From: Zizania palustris
Taxonomy: Eukaryota > Streptophyta > Magnoliopsida > Poales > Poaceae
Direction of reading: 5' to 3'
Length of the DNA stretch: 64,000 nt
Assembly: GCA_019279435.1 (NCBI GenBank)
Contig: JAAALK010000286.1
Location: 31,185,712-31,249,711, forward strand
The first letter of the stretch is position 1; each line of letters opens with the position of its first letter. Of this stretch, positions 33,844 through 45,147 are shown piece by piece. Both the position numbers and the translations under genes were made by a program. The notes beneath the pieces were generated by a model that was not told the origin of the DNA, did not search any database, and saw only the letters and a list, made by a program, of their open reading frames with translations.

Positions 33844-36800
33844 TCAAGAAAAGTTCTCATCCAGGCCAAGCAAGAACCGCGGGCCCCTCCGGTTGGAAGG
33901 GCCGCTCGAACCAAAGCACGCTTCGGTCGAAGTCATGAGCGCGCTTTGCCCGATCCTCTCTTTCCTCTTCCTGCGCTCCTCTTCCTTCTTCTGGGCGCGA
34001 AAAGCCCTTTGATCCGCTTGGAGCTGAGCCCAGCTACGCAGACCGCCCTCTTCGGGGGCGCTTCGCTCAAACCGGCCTCCATGTCAGACTAATCAACCGG
34101 TTCAGGAGATGAGGACGGTGAGCGGGACCTTCTTTCTTCTTCCTTCACATGGTTCAGAACCCCTTGGAGGACGTCGAGGTCCGCGCGTCCGTCACTGCCG
34201 CGGGGAAGAACGAAGCGCGCAGGCCGGTTCGCTCGCATAGCCTCGAAGATAGCCCATCGATGTTGAAGGGCGTCGTCGGAATTGAGCATCTCGACGTCAC
34301 AGTCGCAACCACGAACACCCTAAGTAAGCTCCGGAAAAGTACTCTTTATTAATATATGACCAAGTTTCCTAAGCTATTACAGGGTAAGGCAAGGATAGGT
34401 TTCTAAAAGCTACACCTTCGGGTCCGGCAAGCGGGCCGAGGCCGAAGGCTTCGAAGGAGCCGGAGGACCGCGTGCGCGGAGCGCCTCCTCCAGCCAAGCC
34501 TGGATCGCCGCAGGGCCCTCGGTCTGCCAGACCACCTTGAGCGCCCTCCAAGACTGGTTCAGCGCTAGGCTCGGCGTCCGGAGGTGGTCCCCCACGAAGG
34601 TGACCGGATGCGGGCTCGAAGACGAAGGAAGCGGGAGCCCAGACGCCTCGAGGTGCCGAAGAATCCCGTATGCAGCCACCCGAGCGGACACCTCGCCATA
34701 GTGCGCCATGGCGAGATGTATTTGCCGGATGGCGGAGCGGATGAACTTCACTCGGCGGACTAGGAGCTCCCGGGCGATGTCAAACGAGCCGCAGCCGGTG
34801 CCGTAGCGCGCCAGCACCTTCCGCAAAGCTTCCGCGGCTTCGGCCGCCGTCTTCCCGGCCTCAGCAAGCTCCTCGGTGGCCTTCCCATCCCGGGCAGTGA
34901 AGTCCGCCTCGACCTGCTCCATCTGGGCCACCTGGGTCTCGAGGGCTTCGATCTTAGTTGCCGCCTCCGAGGCCTGGGTCTGAAGCCGGGACACCTCCCC
35001 TTCGAGCCGCTCCGCTTCTGCGGCCCGGGACCGGAGCACCTCCGCTTCGGCAGTTCGGGTTCGGAGGGCGCCGACCTCCACTTCTAGCTCGTCGGCACGG
35101 GCGGCCCGAGCGCGGAGCCCCTCCAACTCCGTGACGCGGGCCCTAAGGGAGTCTGCCTCCGCCGCTTGGGCCTCCAATGCTCCGACCCTCGACGCCTGAA
35201 GCAGGAGGGCCTCGGCCTCCGACGACCGTTCGCGGGCTAACCTCTCCGTGGTAGCCACCCGGGTCGCGAGCTCCGCGGCGTATGCCTCGTGATGCTGGCG
35301 TTCGGAAAGCAGGGCAGACAGCTGCCCCTGCGCCAGTGCCACCACCTGCGTACGAAAATGATGGTCAGAAGAGGAGCTAGGGGAGCGTCGAATATGTCCG
35401 AAGAAAGTACCTGGCCCGCGGCCGTCTCGATGGCCCTCCCGAGGTCTAGGCCATCTGATAGCCCCAGTTCGCCTATCACCGGAGCCTCGCGCAGCCGCAA
35501 GTAATAGTCGTGGACCGGGGCCACCTTGGACGCAAAGTCCTCGCCGTCCGCCAAGAAGGGGTGCAGGAGCGGCACGGAGCCTTGCGCGGATCGATGATCG
35601 GTGGGGGGCTGAGGCCGGGTCTCAGCGTCTCCGGCGGACTCCCGAGGGGCCCTTTCGATGCTTCTGGACTCGGCCTCGTCCTGTGAACCCGAGGCCCTCC
35701 CCGCGGCGACAGGGGCTCCGGACCTCGCATTCGGAGCGTCTGGGGGTAGGGGGCGACTGGTTCCACACCTCCGGCCGGTGTGTCTGCGCGAGCGAACAAG
35801 AGTTAAAAGGGGAAAAGCCCCTAGCGCGCGGAGAAGTGCGGCTAAGTTATTTTACCTGCGTCCGCAGCGTCGCCAGGGCAGTCCGGGGGCTAGAGATGAC
35901 CCGACGGGCTTGGGCGGTAGAAAAGGTTGTCGATGGAGTTCAACGGAGAACTCGCCGCCGCCGCGGCCAGTTCGGCCTCTCTGTCGGCGCTCTTCTCGAT
36001 GGCGCCAAGCGGGTCGACTAGGCCCCCGCGGTCCAAGCTATCCGCGGCCCTGCTCCCGGAGGAGCCCGCGGAGCCCCCCGCCGGAACAGGTCCGAGCGAG
36101 GAAGCGGTTCCGGGGCGAGGCGTCGCTTCGGCGGTGCGCGCCCCCTGCCCAGTCCCCGGCGCGGGTTCCGTTGGACTCGGGCGAAGGGGAGCGTCTTCGC
36201 TTCTTCTGGCGTCCAGCCGGACCAGCGAGGTCGGAACTAGAATCGCCGGAGGATCTCCCGACTCCGATTGGACCTCCTCGCTGGATCCCCCGCCTTCGGA
36301 GTGAGAGGCCGAAGAAGGCCCCGGGGACAACTGCCTCGGCCCCTTCACTATCTTCTTCTTTTTCGAGCGGCCCGGAGAAAGGCCGCCGTCGGCGTCGTTC
36401 GCCTTCCTCTTCGAGACATCCCGAAGGACCTCGCCCTCTGGGAGGAGCGGAGGCGTGAGTTCGAGCATCCCCCACACCCTGTTGAAGCACTCCCAAGAGC
36501 CCACCAGCTCCAGCCGACGGGCCCGTTCGGCTGCGGTCGGGACCCCGAGGATCCTCTCCGCCTGGTGGGTAACCTCCTCGGGCGTTCGAGCGACGAGCGA
36601 TCCTTCATCTCATCGTCAGGGCCGGGGTACTCCTCGAGTGCAAAGGATAAGAACAAAAGCAACCAAGGTCGATGCTTGCCGAGCCGGCGGGAGAGCTCCG
36701 CTGGCATCGACCTGTCTCGGCTGCTCCGGAGCGATGCAGGCCTCTCCTCCTTCAGCGGAGGGATCTCGAGGGCCACGAACTCCTCCGCCAAGTCCCGCAT

Positions 36801-37562
36801 GCTCATTCGGCGGGCGACGATTTGGAGAAGTTGTACCCTCGCAGAAATTATCTCGGCATTGGTCTCGACGCGCGCCTCTCTCTAGAACCAGATGTGGCGC
36901 GGGATCCCGGCAAGGCCAGAGGCGAGCCCTACGCGGACGTAGAACCACCGGTTCACCCACTTCGAATACCACCTCTCATTGGTAGCCTTCGCCGGGAAAG
37001 AGTCCGCATACTTCCTTCGGAGCTGGAAGTTGATGCTCCCGAAGGCCAGCACCCGGCCACCTTTCTTCTTCGGCTGGCAGAGGGCTTCGTGCATCTCCGC
37101 GAAGACTTCAGCCCTCCCCTCGCAACCTTCAGCGCGCATGGACCACTCGAAGATGGCGAGGCGGGCCACGGCATTGGGGGACAACTGCGGGAGCTCCAGG
37201 TGGAACGCGTCCAGCACCCCGGCGAGAAGCTCCGAGGCAGGGAACCCTAGGCCCGCGTCAAAGAAAGCTTCAAAGACGACGACCTCACCTTCCCGCGGCT
37301 GCGGGGCCGTCTCCCGGCCCAGCTTCCTCGCCGGCATCCCAGGATCGAGACGGCTCCTGGTCGCTTGCTCTATCGACGCCTCGGTGCACGCGGACGGCCC
37401 GAGCTCCAAGGTCTGCTCCTAGAACCGCTCAGAGGCGGGGCGTAGCTCGCGCGCACCGCGCACCCCTGTAAAGTCGGTCGCTATCGCCGCAGCTGCCGCC
37501 GCCATCTAGCGTTGCAAGAAGCGCGGATCCATCGCCATTGCAGGGGCAGTGTCCCTCGCCAT
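33844..37562 (-). pseudogene. Antisense spliced gene of element C copy 1 (PF04195-like)
   Basis: Predicted exons on the minus strand: 37562-36680, 36602-35856, 35783-35411, 35345-34416 and 34319-33844, as in copy 2. Exon 1 has GEVVVFEAFFDAGLGFP, LSPNAVARLAIFEW and MSMRDLAEEF. Exon 2 has VGSWECFNRVWG and a KKKK run. Exon 4 is a long Ala/Glu/Arg coiled coil. Exon 5 ends FLLGLDENFS. Private damage: CAG to TAG at 37506-37508 and 36882-36884, TGG to TAG at 37419-37421 and 34089-34091, a one-base loss in exon 5, and a GT to GC change at the first donor. The TATA-like box at 37673-37680 remains, but the duplication join lies about 45 bp beyond it. Confidence 0.8.
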
Positions 37563-37722
37563 CCCTCGAAGAGCCGAGAGAGGAAACGCAGAGCTCAGGG
37601 AGCAGGGTGAATGGCGGCTTGAGTGGCTAGAGCTGGCGCGTATGGGTGAGTGAGGAGGAGGCCGCGCGGCGGATTATATCTAGTCGCAGGACCAATGGTT
37701 CCTCTCCCGGTTCGGTTAACGT

Positions 37723-38769
37723 GTTTAACTTCTTGGATGGTTGGCGAAAATGAAGCCGTCCTTCAGAGCCATCCTTCCTCCGACCTACCATATTCCTCAA
37801 AGTAAGCCATTAATTGCGTTACTAAGGAAATATTCTTCCGGTGAAGCTTGTCGAGGAGGCCTGCATTTGTGACTCCTTCTCGAGCCACATCAACCACAGA
37901 TGATGGGGACAACCCTCTTATCTGCGACTTCGTATGAGCGAAGCGCTCAAAAAACTGCCGCAAAGTTTCTCCGGGTTGCTGATTCACTGAAAAAGACTTC
38001 CAGTGGACATAGCGGGCACAAATGTACCTTGGACGTTGCTTATGAACTTCTTCCTTAACTATTCCCAAGACTTAATTGATCCTGGTTTCAAAGATCAGAA
38101 CTAATGCAGAGTGACTCCTTCGAGCGCAAGGGAGAAGCATTTTGCCATTGTATCTCGGACCCCTCCGCTGGCCTCGATTGCTAAAGCATACGAGCAAGAA
38201 AATTCCCCTAGATCTTGATCTCTGGAATACTTACAGAGCTTCGAAGTTCTAAACTTAGGGTCAAAGCGCACCTTCTGCAAGTCGAGGTGTAATGGAGATT
38301 CATCATTAAAAGAGGAATTCACGGTGCTTATTAAAATCTCAGAGGGTTCGGGATAAACGACGAGGTCATCATCTTGGGGCACCTCCGGGATGATGGGGCT
38401 AGCTTGAGGACAAAGCCTATCCGCAGCTTCCTGCCTCCTCCTCATTACCTTAGCCTGAAGGCAGGCCATCTGGGTCACCACATCTTCAGGATGGTCTTCA
38501 TTTCTTCTGGAGGGGACCTCCGGGTCTTGAGAACTGAACAAGTCAGTTCGGAGCATAGTTGGAGCCGCAGGAGAGGATCCGTCAGTTCGAAGCATAGACG
38601 GATTCCCGAGAGGGGCTTCGTATGTTCGAGGAAGAGTATTTGTTTAGAGAGTCTGAGGTGGGGGGACCACGGAAGGTCCTCCGACTTTGACAGTATTCCA
38701 AGATTTCAACCTAGAGGTCTGAGAAGACCTCCGGAGAAGACTAGTGCCTAGGATCCGCTTAGGAGGCAT
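37723..38769 (-). pseudogene. Duplicated 5' part of element A gag
   Basis: The second copy of 20784-21830 starts mid-gag at the duplication join, so it has no pol. It has the same capsid motifs (QQPGETLRQFFERFAHTKSQ, SCSYALAIEASGG) and the same stops as copy 1. Only a handful of base changes are visible, for example GCATTC to GAATTC near 38315. Confidence 0.88.
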
Positions 38770-38835
38770 GGCTCTAGGAAAGGATTGGTAGAGAGCGAAG
38801 TTTTTGTACTATGTTCCCCACGGACGGCACCAACT

Positions 38836-39343
38836 ATTGGCGTAGAGATTACGCTAACAGGTTTAGAAAACTAAGTGTCTGACAAACGAAGTGTTTGTTT
38901 AAGTAAACTATTCCCAGCCTCCGAGATGGATATAGTTCGAAGTGTGTATTGAATATTTGAGTATTTGATACCCTATACAGAGTGAATAGGGGTATTTATA
39001 GACCGAATACATGGGAAAAGACTTCTTTACCCTCTAATTACAACCGACTAAGAAGATACTGTTTAGTATTCTTCGTAGGGGTAAAAGAGTAAAAAGTTAA
39101 ACTAATTAGTGAGAAGATAAATCTTCTGTCCTTGCTGGCAACCCCCCTTCGGGTGAAGAGGCTTTGGGAGACTTCGTTGTGTCGAAGCCTTAACGGAAGT
39201 TTCCACTGCTTAAGGCCCCGAATGGATGGAGCCTTGTTGCTTTTAAGCCCTCGGAGATCAAGGTTTCTGACTTCGTTTCTTCTGCTCGTGTTGACATGAA
39301 AATGTCCTTAGCTTTTGGAGGATGAAATATTTTCCCCCCATCA
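38836..39343 (-). repeat. Duplicated 5' LTR of element A
   Basis: Copy of 21897-22405, including the TA start and the 110-bp segment missing from the LTR at 11035. The PBS copy lies just before it (38816-38835). It ends ATCA instead of AACA and is followed by the same TTAAT and H gag. It is an orphan LTR with a gag stub. Confidence 0.9.
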
Positions 39344-42300
39344 TTAATCATTTTTCTCCTACTTGAGAACAATTCTCAAGTTTCTGTGCCAATCCATAAA
39401 ATTTGTTCTAGACAATTTATCTCTTTCAAGAATAGATCGCAAATTAAAAACTGAAGTGCTCTTAACAGTAGTGGTAGGTGCCATGATCTACAAAATTAAA
39501 TGCAAGGTTCAATACTATGCTATGTTTATCTTCTAACTAATAAAAGATGTATCAATATTAAAACCAATCACTTTCCCTCTAATGACTAATAGTGTGACAA
39601 GATCCATATTCAATTAACTCCTAGTTAGATTTGGCATCACTGTTAGAAGCTAACTGACAATAGGTAAGCAACACTTTGCTAATCACATAATATGTGACTC
39701 TTGTTCGTTGGAGTGGCATCTAATGCACGACGTCCAACTCCATGCCCCAAGGCCCAAAACCGTTTTGATAGCCTCGTTAAGCAAACCAATACTATGTGTG
39801 CAGAAGTCCGACTTCCACCCCAACTAGTCAAGATAAAAGTCAGCACCCTGCTTTGGCAGACCCACTATCGATGATCGAGATCCTTGGTGGGTGCAGCTAT
39901 TGGAAAGAGCATCAATACTTAATTTTATGAGGGAAAACAATTCTAGTAAGGTGAAGTTCCCTAGCATGTACGAAACATGCAAGAATAGTATGACAGGAAC
40001 ATAAGTAAGCACCACAGACAACACATTGACTGTGACATAGTATGGCCCCTTCACATGGTGATCTCCATCTCCATGGCTCTTGCCATTGAGTGTGTGCTTC
40101 CGGCCTCCATGAACTTGTACTAGCCTATCAAAATATCACCTATACTAGTTACATGAGCCGAAGCATCAATAATCGACACGCAGGTCGTATGAATGTACTC
40201 CAACCTTAGGCTGTAAATAATCATGACACACAGACCATATTTAATTTACATTCAAAGCATGCATCTCATACATCACATTCAACAAGGCTATACCAATTGC
40301 AACATTCTCTGCAAAATAATGTTAGGCGAAGAATCTACAAGTACCAATATCTAGATCTAAAATTATCAGCTCAATAGGCTCGAAATTTCCAGTTTTGCGT
40401 GGATCAGAACTTCTGACCTGGCATCGAAACTTTCGATAGCAAATTGCTATCTGTATCGAATTATAAATGGCATAGGAACTTCCGATCAGTATCGAAACTT
40501 TCGATCAAACGAAAACTTGTGATGAGTATCGTAACTTCCATAATCCGATGAACAGAAAATAGATTTAATCTACTTTTTGCCACGTATCTCTATACGTGAC
40601 TGATCCAAATCGAACACTACGCATGTCAGCTCTAATACCACTGTTTGGGTTGTAGGGAAGCTATGCTAGCCGGCAAATTCAAAATTTTTGCCCCAAAACC
40701 TGGAACCATGCATGTGAGGGATCATGAATCGTTACCTTCTAATGAGAGACGCGCTAGTACAACAAAAGAAGATGTTGGGGAAGCGTGTCCTCGCTTATCC
40801 TCGTCTCGCTCAGCCTGTTCCTCGGCGATCCAATCGACGAAGATCATCGATGTCCACGTGAATAAGATGATGAGCGCCGCTGTTCGAGAAACGCCTCCAC
40901 GGAGTCCACACATATAGGGAATGATTGATCCCACGCCGGTGTGCTAGCACCTCTCGTGAGAACCGGGGATAAATTTCAATCTCAACTCTTGAGATCAAGA
41001 AAGAAGGGAGAGGAGAGGTGTGGTGGCTAGGGTGGAGCACTTGGGTCTTCTGAAAACCTATATCCACGATTATAATGCCAAGGTATGGGCCTTTAACCAC
41101 AATTAGATCTTTGACAGATCCAATCTCTTACATTCTGATCGGAACTTCTGATACCCTATGAGAACTTCCGATAAAGACTGTCAATCTATAACTCAGCCCG
41201 CATTGGAACTTTTGATACCCCTATCAGAACTTCCAATCTAGCCTTTTGATCTGTAAACCTGATGACCATGGGGACGTGCAAATGGTTGGCCCGATCTTCC
41301 GATAGGTACGATTTACGCGACGAGTGGATGTTGATGATTTAAGGCTTCCGATCAGGGACCGAAACCTTGCAAATGCTACATCCTCTCATCTAGTTGTTAT
41401 CAACCACGCTTTCACGTAGTCGACCTCACCAAGAAGGTTTTGATCCGGCAAATCAATCGTAGAACTTTGCAATAACAAGGTAAACACAATCTGAAATTGT
41501 AGATGATAATATAAGCAAAACCCAACCCTAACAGTGGCGGTCGCCGTCTATTTATAGGGTTTATAGGACCTAGGGCATGGGCCGTATCCTAGGAGGACCC
41601 AATTCTAATAGACTCGGGGGGACGTAGTTTAATCGGACGCCTAGCTCCCGATTGGTGACTAGTACACTTATTGTCCCGATGACGGAAGGAGGCCATCATC
41701 CGAGAGGTGGCCGATGCTGATAGAGGTAGCAGGCGGTTGTCAACTACATGTCAAGTTGCGGTTGTGTGTTGGAACCGGTCGAAAGTAGGTGGTCAGTCGA
41801 TCGGCCCGTGAGCTGGTGGAGATTGTCGTGATGGCTGATATCGCCAATGATCGGCTGATGGCTTATGCCGATGGAGGCTGATGCTGAAGGTGATCCGAGT
41901 GGTGGCCGATGCCGATGGGGGTCACAGTCGGCAATCGGTAATCCATTCATTGGCGTATCAGCCTGAGTAACCATGAGAAAATTCACTCGATCATTAAGTT
42001 GACGAACTCAGGCATGAGTCATCGATCCTTGGTACTCAGGTGTGTGCGTATCGGCCATAGGGATGTCCTCATCAAAACCAGAACACATTGGAACTTCCGA
42101 TCAACCTATTCCAAATCAGAACTTCCGATCTAGCCTTTCGATTTGTAAACGATAACACATTGCAACTTCCGATCAACCTTTTCCAAACCGGAACTTACGG
42201 TTTGAACTCTCTATCTCTGAATAAGAAATAATTGGAACTTTTGAATCCAAATTGGAACTTCCGATCTGAGCTCTCGATTTCACAAACCATAAATTATCGG

Positions 42301-42732
42301 AACTTCTGAGACCATATCAGAACTTTCGATTTGAGATCTCTATTTATAATTCAGAAAATGATCAGAACTTCCGATCCTCCGAGAACTTTCTTGGGCACAA
42401 TTCCTTCATAGCCAACGGTCAGAATTCTCCAGGTGGCTATAACGATCGGGAGTCTGAAGGCTTCTGAGTTCAGCATTCAGGAAGAGGACCCCTCGACCAC
42501 CAGCATTTGGATGGTCGCCATCAAGAGCTAGACCATAATTAAATCTCCATAATCCCGCAGTTAATTAGAACGGTTATCTTCATAATTATTACCCACAAAC
42601 TGATCATTTTTAGGTCATTAACAGGGCTCATTTCTCATTATTTATAACCCTTGATTCCCTCATAAAAGGATCATAGGAATCCTGACGGAAGGATCAGATT
42701 ATTCTCATATTACACACATATATGAGTAGGAT
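39344..42732 (-). repeat. Element H gag N-terminus, leader and LTR, copy 2 (first part)
   Basis: Copy of 22406-25853: gag start, leader, PBS-like GCTCTAATACCA (40629-40640), LTR end at 40642 and the GAACTTCCGATC-rich LTR. It is cut by element D after the target site AGGAT (42728-42732); the LTR resumes at 48503. No intact gene. Confidence 0.88.
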
Positions 42733-43827
42733 TGTTGGGGGAATATATTTCCCTTACACAGGGGCCAAATGACGTCAGCCTCCGACAGCCTTCGGCCCAG
42801 AGCCAGGTTCTGTCGGAGCCTGTTTTCTTCGAGTATTATTTCCAGGTCCCAAGATGCTTCCCGAGGCCTGTAGCTTCGAAGCCCCCCAAACCAGGAGGTC
42901 CGGCTCGAAGCCCTTAGTTGAGTCCAGTTCGGAGGCCACCCTCCGGAAGCCAAGCCCGGAGGCCGCCCTCCGGAGTCCAGTTCGGAGGCCATCCTCCGGA
43001 AGCCAAGCCCGGAGGCCGCCCTCCGGAACCCAGTTCGGAGGCCACCCTCCGGAAGCCAAGCCCGGAGGCCGCCCTCCGGAGTCCAGTTCGGAGGCCACCC
43101 TCCGGAAGCCAAGCCCGGAGGCCGCCCTCCGGAGTCCAGTTCGGAGGCCACCCTCCGGAAGCCAAGCCCGGAGGCCGCCCTCCGGAACCCAGTTCGGAGG
43201 CCACCCTCCAGAAGCCAAGCCCGGAGGCCGCCCTCCGGAGTCCAGTTCGGAGGCCACCCTCCGGAAGCCAAGCCCGGAGGCCGCCCTCCGGAGTCCAGTT
43301 CGGAGGCCACCCTCCGGAGGCCACCCTCCGGAGCCAAGACCGGAGGCCACCCGCCGAAGCAGCACTTCGGAGCCCCCCCTCGGGTGCACTCCGAAGCCCC
43401 CTCCGCTCCTAGCTTGTCGTTTAGCTGGTCAAAGGCTGGCGCAGCCTGACACGTCTGTAAAGCTATAAAGCTGTCTGGTACCCGTGTACAGTAGCCAGCC
43501 CCCTTTCCCTGTCTACCCCTATGAGCCTAAGGGCCCATGGAGGGTATCTTAGTCTTTTCCTTAAGGCCTGCGTGCCTATAAAAGCAGGGCCAGGCCCTTG
43601 TAATGGGGACACGCTCCAGGGGGCCATGAAACCCTGGGGTTACCCTCTCCACACTAAGGCATACCATGCCAAATCTACCACAAACTGGACGTAGGGCTGT
43701 TATCCCCTAGGGGAGGCCCGAACCAGTATAAACCCTCTCTCTCTCTGCGAGAACCCATCGAGGTTCATCCTCCACACCATACTCCACCACAGAAAAACCT
43801 GCTGGGACTAACGCAATTGTCCCAACA
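42733..43827 (+). repeat. 5' LTR of element D
   Basis: 1095 bp, TGTTGGGGGAATAT to GTCCCAACA, with TATA box CCTATAAAAG at 43575-43584. Its upstream part holds the 53-bp tandem array (42922-43330). U3 start and U5 end resemble those of C, but most of the LTR is unrelated in detail. Confidence 0.92.
42922..43330 (+). repeat. 53-bp tandem hairpin array in the D LTR
   Basis: The CAGTTCGGAGG word recurs at a strict 53-bp spacing (42925, 42978, 43031, 43084, 43137, 43190, 43243, 43296), giving 7-8 units that are nearly identical. Each unit has two inverted repeats, CGGAGG-CCAC-CCTCCG and CCGGAGG-CCGC-CCTCCGG. Long ORFs over it on both strands are repeat translations. Confidence 0.93.
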
Positions 43828-43847
43828 GTTGGCGCCGTCCGTGGGGA
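43828..43847 (+). other. Element D primer-binding site
   Basis: GTTGGCGCCGTCCGTGGGGA directly after the 5' LTR, the same as in element C, so D could be primed by the same tRNA as its gag-pol-bearing relatives. Confidence 0.85.
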
Positions 43848-45147
43848 ACTTAGTCCTAAAAGCTAAGTTCTCTACCACTGCCTGCAACCCGAAGCGCGCC
43901 CGAGGGGGGAGCACCGAGGCTTTCTCGCTTCGCGCATCCCCCGACAAGGGGCTTCGGGTGCAGGTCGAAGGCCACCTTCGCCTTCCTCCACCCTTCGCAT
44001 ACTGGAGCCCGCTCTCCGGCAAGGGGCTCCGCTCCACGTTTCAAAGGACATCGAAGCCCCGAGGGCTACAAGGTAAGTACCGCCCGAAGCCATCGAAGCC
44101 ACGCTTCGCTTTATTTAAAAACCGAAGCCATGCTTCGCCTTATTTAAACCCGAAGCACCGCTTCGTCTTATTTAAAACCCGAAGCCTTGCTTCGCCTTAT
44201 TTAAACCCGAAGCACCGCTTCGCCTTATTTAAACCCGAAGCACCGCTTCGTCTTATTTAAAACCCGAAGCCTTGCTTCGCCTTACTTAAAAACCGAAGCC
44301 ATGCTTCAAACCCGAAGCACCACTTCGTCTTATTTAAAACCCGAAGCCTTGCTTCGCCTTACTTAAAAACCGAAGCCATGCTTCGCTTTATTTAGACCCG
44401 AAGCCACGCTTCGCCTTATTTAAAACCGAAGCCTTGCTTCACTTTATAAAATCCGGAGCATCCCTCCGAAGGCTACACAGCGCCTCCGGGCCCGTAGCAG
44501 TAACAAAGGACTCCGGGCCGTTGGCCCGACGCGTCCGGGGATTCCGGGCTCCGCGCCCGAAGCATCCCAGGGATTCCGGGTTCCGCACCCGAAGCATCCC
44601 AGGGTCGAAGGTGACCCAGAGCCGAAGGTGGCTCGGAGTCGAAGGTGGCTCACACTATCACAGGTTCGGTGAATCCACACCAAATATCCTTCTCATTACA
44701 GGACCAAAGCATGCCGAAGCATGCCTCGCTAAACTTGGTTATGCCAGAGCCCTGCTCCGCACCAAGTTAGCGCGTACGGAGCCCAAAAGAGGGCTCCGCT
44801 CAGTGAATTTCAGCAGCCGAAGCATTGCTTCGCACCCAATTAAGGCATTCGAAGCCCAAAGGGGCCTTCGCTTGAATAAAATTTCATGCATTAAGCCGCC
44901 AAAAGGCGCACCCTTCGCATCTTTTATTTTTTGCCCGTACCAGCAACGGCTAAAGTCCCTAACTGCCACGTGCAAAGGGGGGAAGCATATATGCGAGGTG
45001 TGCGAATGTAATGTACAGTACGAGCGTGACAAGCTAAGCGTTCGAAGCCAAACAATGCGAAGCATACAAACGAAGTATGCAAGTATAATAAACTCCGTTC
45101 ATTAAGAGAGTTGAGAAGTATGTTACAAATATACTTCGAAGACAAAA
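43848..45147 (+). repeat. Element D leader with 28-29-bp hairpin array
   Basis: Where gag-pol should be there is about 1.3 kb of repeat-rich sequence. From about 44094 to 44455 thirteen units of 28-29 bp (one shortened) alternate a hairpin CGAAGC-NNN-GCTTCG with an AT-rich CTTATTTAAA. The triplet loop varies (CAC, CAT, ACC, CTT). A second short repeat around ATTCCGGG...CGAAGCATCCCAGG follows at 44530-44610. From 44640 to 45147 I see no clear feature beyond more CGAAGC/GCTTCG words. No gag or pol motif in any frame. Confidence 0.82.

Larger units (their letters stand above)
20784..37722. repeat. Tandem segmental duplication, unit copy 1 (16,939 bp)
   Basis: The unit starts in A gag, crosses the A LTR, H gag/leader/LTR and most of element C, and ends about 45 bp upstream (antisense sense) of the TATA box of the C antisense gene. 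Copy 2 starts at 37723. By eye the first 1.6 kb differs at about a dozen positions (roughly 99% identity). The join at 37721-37726 shows only a 2-bp overlap (GT) between the two ancestral ends (20784 and 60389), so homologous recombination between long repeats is unlikely. Confidence 0.92.
26592..37722 (+). mobile_element. Element C copy 1: Ty3/gypsy Tat-lineage, 3' end cut off
   Basis: Plus strand: LTR (26592-27234), PBS (27235-27254), gag, protease, RT, RNase H, integrase (to 32815), a 36-bp minisatellite, then the minus-strand spliced gene (33844-37562). The 3' untranslated part, purine tract and 3' LTR are absent because the duplication join falls at 37722. Architecture matches element A. 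Damage shared with copy 2 (stops at 27993, 28458, 31766) shows that C was already broken before duplication. Confidence 0.9.

Noticed and set aside
35658..36458. 266-codon plus-strand ORF in the antisense gene region (also 58325-59125)
   Set aside because: It overlaps exons 2-3 of the antisense gene on the other strand and runs through its intron. Arg/Pro-rich composition is typical of a shadow frame.
38836..39343. Solo LTR of an independent element A insertion
   Set aside because: It is part of the tandem duplication: same flanks, same TA start and same PBS and gag stub as 21897-22405.
42922..43330. Regularly spaced repeats resembling a CRISPR array
   Set aside because: Units are head-to-tail without unique spacers, in a plant LTR, with no cas genes. 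The 36-bp and 28-bp arrays were rejected for the same reason.
42705..43468. Five overlapping ORFs of 136-210 codons rich in Gly/Pro/Arg
   Set aside because: They cover the 53-bp hairpin array of the D LTR on both strands and are repeat translations.
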